Shown: positions 60,056 to 64,000 of the stretch, one piece after another
Layout: each line of letters opens with the position of its first letter
How positions within the stretch are numbered: the first letter of the stretch is position 1
Translations under genes and position numbers: made by a program
DNA from: an uncultured Clostridium sp.
Lineage (GTDB): Bacteria > Bacillota > Clostridia > Lachnospirales > Lachnospiraceae
NCBI GenBank assembly: GCA_947575275.1
Contig: CANPMS010000002.1
Location: forward strand, 90,478-154,477
Direction: 5' to 3'
Length of the DNA: 64,000 nucleotides
The notes under the pieces: generated by a model
Database searches by the model: none
Told to the model about the DNA's origin: nothing
Seen by the model: only the letters and a program-made list of their open reading frames with translations

Positions 60056-60901
60056 TTTCAGGCACAGAAACGCTGATAGATTCCCCCTCTTGTCTCCCAT
60101 ACTCCTGTGTGAGAACAGATAATCCGGGTTACAGCGCGTACAGATATTCGTAGTGTGTATCTGCTGTGGGGGTACTCCGGTCTCCTGCAGAATAATCTGA
60201 TTGGCGCGCCACAAATCCAGTTGGTATTTTCCATTTTTCTTATGATAAAGCAGCTCCTTGTGCCATTTCTCATCAAACGCCCGAAAAAAAGCCTCTGCCA
60301 CATCCGTTCCCACCTCAAAGCAGTCCTGACAAATGCTGGGACCAATACAGGCAATAACGTCCTCCGGCACAGTACCATAGGCATGCCTCATGGCATTCAA
60401 AGTTTCTCTGCCCATGCGTTTCACCGTCCCCCGCCAGCCGGAATGAGATAAGCCAATCGCGCGCTTTTTTGTATCTACAAAATAAATAGGCACACAATCT
60501 GCAAAAAATGTCACAAGCGTAATTCCCGGTACATCTGTAATCAGGCCGTCCACATCCCGGTAATCCCGCTCCCGGACAACACCTTTTCCTGCGTCCTCCT
60601 CCGTAACTCTGCGGATATTCACCGTGTGGGTCTGGTAAGAAAGCACCATGTTCTCCTTCCTTACTCCCAAAAGTTCAGCCATACGATGATAATTTTCCAG
60701 CACATGGGCCGGATTGTCTCCCCGGGTAAACGTAAAATTCATCGTTGCAAAATGTCCCTCACTCACGCCACCAATGCGGGTGGAAAACGCATGGCAAACC
60801 AGCCCGGTCTCATCAAGAGCAGGAAATGCCAGGTACATTACACCATTCCTCTCCCTAATTTCCAATTCCTTCTTCCCCGTTTTTATAACCCAGCCGTTCA
60901 T
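60053..60901 (-). CDS. pgeF: Peptidoglycan editing factor PgeF (laccase-domain, YfiH family)
   Basis: This 282-residue protein belongs to the multi-copper-oxidase-like DUF152 family. Metal ligands lie in VNIRRV/QTHT, FADCVPIYF and SHSGWRGTVKRMG, and ACIGPSICQDCFEVG is conserved. E. coli PgeF removes misincorporated L-Ser from muropeptides; homologues also act on purine nucleosides, so the biological role here is not settled. It is the last gene of the rplS-lepB-rbgA-rnhB-yraN run. Confidence 0.9.
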   Translation of the reverse strand: MNGWVIKTGKKELEIRERNGVMYLAFPALDETGLVCHAFSTRIGGVSEGHFATMNFTFTRGDNPAHVLENYHRMAELLGVRKENMVLSYQTHTVNIRRVTEEDAGKGVVRERDYRDVDGLITDVPGITLVTFFADCVPIYFVDTKKRAIGLSHSGWRGTVKRMGRETLNAMRHAYGTVPEDVIACIGPSICQDCFEVGTDVAEAFFRAFDEKWHKELLYHKKNGKYQLDLWRANQIILQETGVPPQQIHTTNICTRCNPDYLFSHRSMGDKRGNLSAFLCLK

Positions 60902-60933
60902 AGATTCTCCTTTTTACCATTAATACTAAAACA

Positions 60934-61326
60934 TCAGACAGAAAACGCATTCTGAATCCAGCTAATTTCCTCTCCAAGAATGCTGACCACGTCAAAACGG
61001 CATGGAACATTTGCTCCATACCTGTGACTGTATAAATAATATTTTGCCGTTCTGTATATATGCTGCCGCTTATAAAAACCCACTGCCTCCGCCGGATCCC
61101 CTTTCGCTGTATCTTTTCTGTACTTTACCTCCACAAATACAAGATAGCGTCCATCCATGGCAATCAAATCAATCTCTCCCTGACGGCAGCGGTAATTTTT
61201 CTCAAGGATATACAGACCCTGACGCTGTAAAAATTCTGCGGCAGTCTCCTCATATCTGGCGCCTGACAGGCGATTATTTCGTCCTGTTCGGTTTGTCTGT
61301 CTAAAACCATTATCTTTCTTATACAA
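60934..61326 (-). CDS. yraN: YraN/UPF0102 family putative endonuclease
   Basis: This protein of about 130 residues has a restriction-endonuclease-like fold. The core motif is GEIDLIAMDGRYLVFVEVKYR, with the nuclease-type D and ExK residues. The N-terminus RYEETAAEFLQRQGLYILEKNYRC is typical of the family. The start is uncertain: TTG at 61326 overlaps the rnhB stop, and only about 12 residues precede the conserved region. Its biological function is unknown. Confidence 0.85.
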   Translation of the reverse strand: MYKKDNGFRQTNRTGRNNRLSGARYEETAAEFLQRQGLYILEKNYRCRQGEIDLIAMDGRYLVFVEVKYRKDTAKGDPAEAVGFYKRQHIYRTAKYYLYSHRYGANVPCRFDVVSILGEEISWIQNAFSV

Positions 61327-61957
61327 AATTTTTAATAAAGCTCCTTCGATGAATGGGACACGGTCCAAACTCCCTAATTGCAGCAATATGCGCCGGAGTA
61401 CCATAACCCTTGTGTTTAGCAAAGCCATACATCGGAAACAGAATATCATACTCCATCATCATGTGATCCCTGGTGACCTTTGCCAATATACTTGCGGCAG
61501 CGATGGATACGCTCTTGGCATCCCCCTTAATAATAGGCATCTGCATCGTTTCCACTCCAGGAATCATCACTGCATCATTTAAGAGCAGCTCCGGCTTCAC
61601 CGAAAGCCCTGCAATCGCCTGACGCATGGCCTCATAAGTCGCCTGAAGGATATTAATATCATCTATCACATCGGGGCCAACAATCCCCACATTCCACGCT
61701 TCCGCCTTCTCCTGAATCTCTAAAAGCAGCTCCTCTCTGCGCTTCTCCGATAGCTTCTTAGAGTCATTTAAAAACAGTATCTCGCAATCTTTAGGCAGAA
61801 TAACTGCCCCGGCAACTACCGGTCCCGCCAGCGGTCCCCTTCCCGCCTCATCCACACCGCAGATTGCCGTACATGCAGCATAAGTATGTTCATATTTCTT
61901 CATTTTCTCCAGTCGTTCACGCTCTGCCTGCAGCTTTTCTTCACTTAAGCGTCTCAA
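61319..61957 (-). CDS. rnhB: Ribonuclease HII
   Basis: This 212-residue enzyme removes RNA from RNA-DNA hybrids and single ribonucleotides. The catalytic aspartate and glutamate are Asp36 and Glu37 in GVDEAGRGPLAG. The start is TTG at 61957 behind AGGAG, overlapping the rbgA stop by 4 bases. The rplS-rbgA-rnhB order is conserved in Firmicutes. Its companion RNase HI is encoded near 44 kb. Confidence 0.96.
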   Translation of the reverse strand: MRRLSEEKLQAERERLEKMKKYEHTYAACTAICGVDEAGRGPLAGPVVAGAVILPKDCEILFLNDSKKLSEKRREELLLEIQEKAEAWNVGIVGPDVIDDINILQATYEAMRQAIAGLSVKPELLLNDAVMIPGVETMQMPIIKGDAKSVSIAAASILAKVTRDHMMMEYDILFPMYGFAKHKGYGTPAHIAAIREFGPCPIHRRSFIKNFV

Positions 61958-62823
61958 TCTGCATTCTCCTTTGTTGTCTGTATGTTTGGAGGAAATTCCA
62001 GTGTAATCCGCCCCAGCTTCCCGCTCCGAAAATCCTCAATCACAATTCCCGCTGCTTTGGAAAGATCAGCTTCTCCGCCTTTTGCCAGGCAGCCGCGAAC
62101 CCGCGCAACATGAGAAAGCAGCTCCACCGCACTGTCACATTCTGCCTGATAGCGCTCTTTCAACACGTTCGGATAATATTGAATCAGGAATTTTAAAAGC
62201 TCCAGAGCCAATTCATCCCGATTCAAAATCTCATCATTAATAGAGCCGATAAACGCAAGCAGAAGCCCCACTCTCTGATCCTCAAATTTCGGCCATAAAA
62301 TTCCCGGTGTATCAAGAAGCTCCAATGTCTTATTCAGCCGTATCCACTGCTTGCCCTTTGTGACGCCTGGTTTATTTCCTGTTTTTGCACATGCCTTTCC
62401 CGCAAAGGAATTAATAAAGGTGGACTTTCCCACATTTGGAATGCCCACTACTATGGCACGCACCGGACGGTTTAAAATCCCCCGCCTCCTGTCCCGCTCA
62501 ATCTTCTCCCGGCATGCCTCCTGGACAACCGTATTAATCTGCTTTAATCCGGTTCCGCTCCGTGAATTGACCTTTACTACATGGAAACCCTTCTCCCGGA
62601 ACCATGATGTCCACATATCATTGCAGCTTCCATCTGCAAGATCAGACTTATTTAAAAGAATCAGGCGCGCCTTGTCCCTGCCCAGTTGGTCAATATCGGG
62701 ATTTCGGCTTGCAAGCGGCACACGGGCATCCACCAGCTCAATAATCAAATCAACCAGCTTAACATCTTCCTGCATGGCGCGCTTCGCCTTTGTCATATGC
62801 CCAGGATACCATTGAATATTCAA
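61954..62823 (-). CDS. rbgA: Ribosome biogenesis GTPase RbgA (YlqF)
   Basis: This 289-residue circularly permuted GTPase is needed for late 50S assembly. The G4 motif NKSD (58-61) precedes the G1 loop GIPNVGKST (127-135) and the G3 motif DTPG (171-174), the permuted order of the YlqF family. A C-terminal ANTAR-like helical domain follows. The start is TTG at 62823 with GGAGGG upstream. It lies between lepB and rnhB. Confidence 0.95.
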   Translation of the reverse strand: MNIQWYPGHMTKAKRAMQEDVKLVDLIIELVDARVPLASRNPDIDQLGRDKARLILLNKSDLADGSCNDMWTSWFREKGFHVVKVNSRSGTGLKQINTVVQEACREKIERDRRRGILNRPVRAIVVGIPNVGKSTFINSFAGKACAKTGNKPGVTKGKQWIRLNKTLELLDTPGILWPKFEDQRVGLLLAFIGSINDEILNRDELALELLKFLIQYYPNVLKERYQAECDSAVELLSHVARVRGCLAKGGEADLSKAAGIVIEDFRSGKLGRITLEFPPNIQTTKENAD

Positions 62824-62838
62824 ACAATCCCTCCTTTT

Positions 62839-63393
62839 CTATCTGGAACGAATCAGCTTTATATCAATCAACGGGAAAATACGCAGCCACACCTTCCCTA
62901 TAATTTGCTCCTCTTTCACATTTCCCACATTGGCAAACCGGCTGTCCTCACTGCTGTCCCTGTTATCACCCAAAAGAAAATACTCCTTTTCCCCAAGCTC
63001 CACAGGGCTTTCCGCCAGTCCGGCAAGAGCAGCCCTTCCAAACTCTCCTTCCAGCCTTTGACCATTCACATACACCTGACTATTTTGAATTTGTACCACA
63101 TCCCCCGGAATGCCAATGATCCGCTTTACATTCGTTTTTTTATCCTCTCGCTCGAATACTACCACATCCATCCGTTTTGGTTTCCCAAAATCATAAGCCA
63201 GACGGTTCAAAAGAGCTACATCACCGGAATTTAAAAGGGGCTGCATAGACTGACCGCTCACCGTCACCTGCATACCAAAAAAATTCAGAAAAAACCAGGC
63301 GAAGGCAAGCGCTACCGCAATATCCACAACCCAGCTGCAAACTGTGCGAACCAGATTCTGATCGTCATTTTGATAAAATCCCACAAACTCCAC
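62839..63393 (-). CDS. lepB: Signal peptidase I
   Basis: This 184-residue membrane protease removes signal peptides of secreted proteins. It has one N-terminal membrane segment (about 20-42), catalytic Ser49 in SGQSMQP, and the lysine general base Lys90 in NVKRIIG. GDNRDSSEDSR is a conserved family motif near the C-terminus. The start may be GTG at 63393 or GTG at 63384, the latter better spaced from GGGG. It lies in the rplS-rbgA run behind a terminator. Confidence 0.95.
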   Translation of the reverse strand: MEFVGFYQNDDQNLVRTVCSWVVDIAVALAFAWFFLNFFGMQVTVSGQSMQPLLNSGDVALLNRLAYDFGKPKRMDVVVFEREDKKTNVKRIIGIPGDVVQIQNSQVYVNGQRLEGEFGRAALAGLAESPVELGEKEYFLLGDNRDSSEDSRFANVGNVKEEQIIGKVWLRIFPLIDIKLIRSR

Positions 63394-63407
63394 CCCGTAT
63401 TATTTAA

Positions 63408-63438
63408 ATAAAAACTAAGGGACAATTCTCATTGTCCC
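63408..63438 (-). terminator. Terminator between rplS and lepB
   Basis: GGGACAAT (63419-63426) pairs with ATTGTCCC (63431-63438) and is followed on the minus strand by TTAGTTTTTATTT. Readthrough may supply lepB, for which no clear promoter was seen. Confidence 0.75.
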
Positions 63439-63451
63439 CTTGTCTGCATAA

Positions 63452-63799
63452 TTATTTTACTAACTCTTTTACCTTGGCAGCCTTGCCTACTCTGCCTCTT
63501 AAGTAGTTGAGCTTTGCCCGTCTTACCTTACCTCTTCTTACAACCTCAATATTATCAACAAACGGGGAATGCACCGGCCAGGTTTTCTCAACGCCGATAC
63601 CATTAGAGTTCTTACGGACGGTAAAGGTCTCTCTTGCTCCGCCGTTCTGCCTCTTAATCACCGTTCCCTCAAAAATCTGAATTCTCTCACGGTTTCCCTC
63701 TTTAATCTTGTTGTGTACCTTAACGGTATCTCCAACATGAAACTCCGGCACAGAAGCTTTAAGCTGTTCTGCCTCAATATTTTTGATAATCTCGTTCAT
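63452..63799 (-). CDS. rplS: 50S ribosomal protein L19
   Basis: This 115-residue protein at the 30S-50S interface matches L19 throughout: the N-terminal [34 protein letters not shown] and the C-terminal [25 protein letters not shown] lies 9 bases before the ATG. It has its own promoter and a structured leader that may be the L19 autoregulatory element. Confidence 0.97.
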   Translation of the reverse strand: MNEIIKNIEAEQLKASVPEFHVGDTVKVHNKIKEGNRERIQIFEGTVIKRQNGGARETFTVRKNSNGIGVEKTWPVHSPFVDNIEVVRRGKVRRAKLNYLRGRVGKAAKVKELVK

Positions 63800-63880
63800 T
63801 TGTGTGAACCTCCTTTACATGTTTGATGTTCTATAATGCTTTTCACGCAACAGAGGACCATCTCTTTTTTCCAGTCACAG
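63800..63880 (-). ncRNA. Putative rplS (L19) leader RNA
   Basis: About 80 bases separate the promoter from rplS. On the minus strand AATGCT near its 5' end can pair with AGCATT further on, enclosing a smaller AGAG/CTCT hairpin. Ribosomal-protein L19 leaders that bind the product are described in Firmicutes; whether this one fits that motif was not tested. Confidence 0.45.
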
Positions 63881-63887
63881 CATTGCA

Positions 63888-63916
63888 ATCATATCACACC
63901 AAACAGGAAAATGCAA
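63888..63916 (-). promoter_or_regulatory. Promoter of rplS
   Basis: On the minus strand TTGCAT (63911-63916), 17 bases, then TATGAT (63888-63893), about 90 bases before the start codon. Confidence 0.8.
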
Positions 63917-63982
63917 GAACTAATTTTCCATATCCTGCTTGGCTGTGTAGGATTACAATACATATGTTACAACTAAATATTT

Positions 63983-64000
63983 AAAAAGCAGAGATGCTGC
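63983..64000 (-). terminator. Terminator of the upstream gene, cut by the window edge
   Basis: On the minus strand GCAG-CATCT-CTGC is followed by TTTTT. The stem probably continues beyond base 64000. It insulates rplS from a gene outside the window. Confidence 0.55.

Noticed and set aside
1..64000. CRISPR arrays, IS elements, tRNA or rRNA genes
   Set aside because: No regularly spaced repeats, transposase motifs or tRNA/rRNA-like sequences were recognised by eye; a tRNA scan was not run.

Overview
This window is a continuous stretch of core chromosome from a spore-forming, low-to-mid GC Firmicute, most likely a member of the Lachnospiraceae (Clostridium cluster XIVa). That placement is inferred from gene content: the sporulation genes spoIVA, yqfC and yqfD, a PPi-type phosphofructokinase, a methionine gamma-lyase-like (YnbB) gene beside miaA, a long-form PRPP synthetase, and consensus sigma-A promoters with strong Shine-Dalgarno sites. 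No rRNA, tRNA, CRISPR array, insertion sequence or prophage was seen. Nearly all genes after base 5300 lie on the minus strand, in compact operons with overlapping or closely spaced genes. No stretch over 300 bases lacks a gene.

Layout by increasing coordinate. Bases 1-5300 hold a truncated LytR-CpsA-Psr (LCP) protein, a YitT membrane protein, a ttcA-xer pair, and an SOS module in which a YneA-like LysM division inhibitor diverges from lexA around four LexA boxes. Bases 5300-12000 hold a cytidylate-kinase-like protein, the aroB-lspA-rluD operon, a HlyD-like/yggS/sepF operon and a lone small P-loop protein. Bases 12000-21500 are one long cell-shape and division operon: radC-mreC-mreD-pbp2-minC-minD-minE-rodA-mgsA, ending in a D,D-carboxypeptidase lipoprotein. 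Bases 21500-29900 are a tRNA-modification and mismatch-repair operon (miaB-mutS-mutL-miaA-ynbB). Bases 29900-35800 contain two FAD proteins, proB, a DUF896 gene and an in-frame fusion of 5-formyl-THF cyclo-ligase with ProA. Bases 35900-39800 carry rpsU-yqfC-yqfD-phoH-ybeY and a BofC-like small protein. Bases 39800-49200 carry deoC, alaS, an LprI-like protein, rnhA, a beta-CASP nuclease, spoIVA and PPi-PFK. Bases 49200-54200 are a complete branched-chain amino acid (Liv) ABC transporter. Bases 54200-58700 are gpsA-plsY-der and a DUF512 radical-SAM protein, with prs divergent. Bases 60000-64000 are rplS-lepB-rbgA-rnhB-yraN-pgeF.

The genes group by function: envelope growth and septum placement (mre, PBP2, RodA, Min, SepF, S11 carboxypeptidase, LCP, PgeF, LspA, LepB), genome maintenance (LexA, MutSL, RadC, RNases HI and HII, Xer), translation and RNA modification (TtcA, RluD, MiaA, MiaB, YbeY, S21, L19, RbgA, Der, AlaS), and sporulation. 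Nothing here is clearly an undescribed defence or biosynthetic system. The most unusual items are the cyclo-ligase-ProA fusion, the roughly 230-residue insertion in PBP2, the HlyD-like protein in the sepF operon, the four-box LexA region, and several precise palindromes at promoters (spoIVA, the radC-mre operon) and at the end of the xer gene. Regulatory sites were found by eye and have not been tested computationally.
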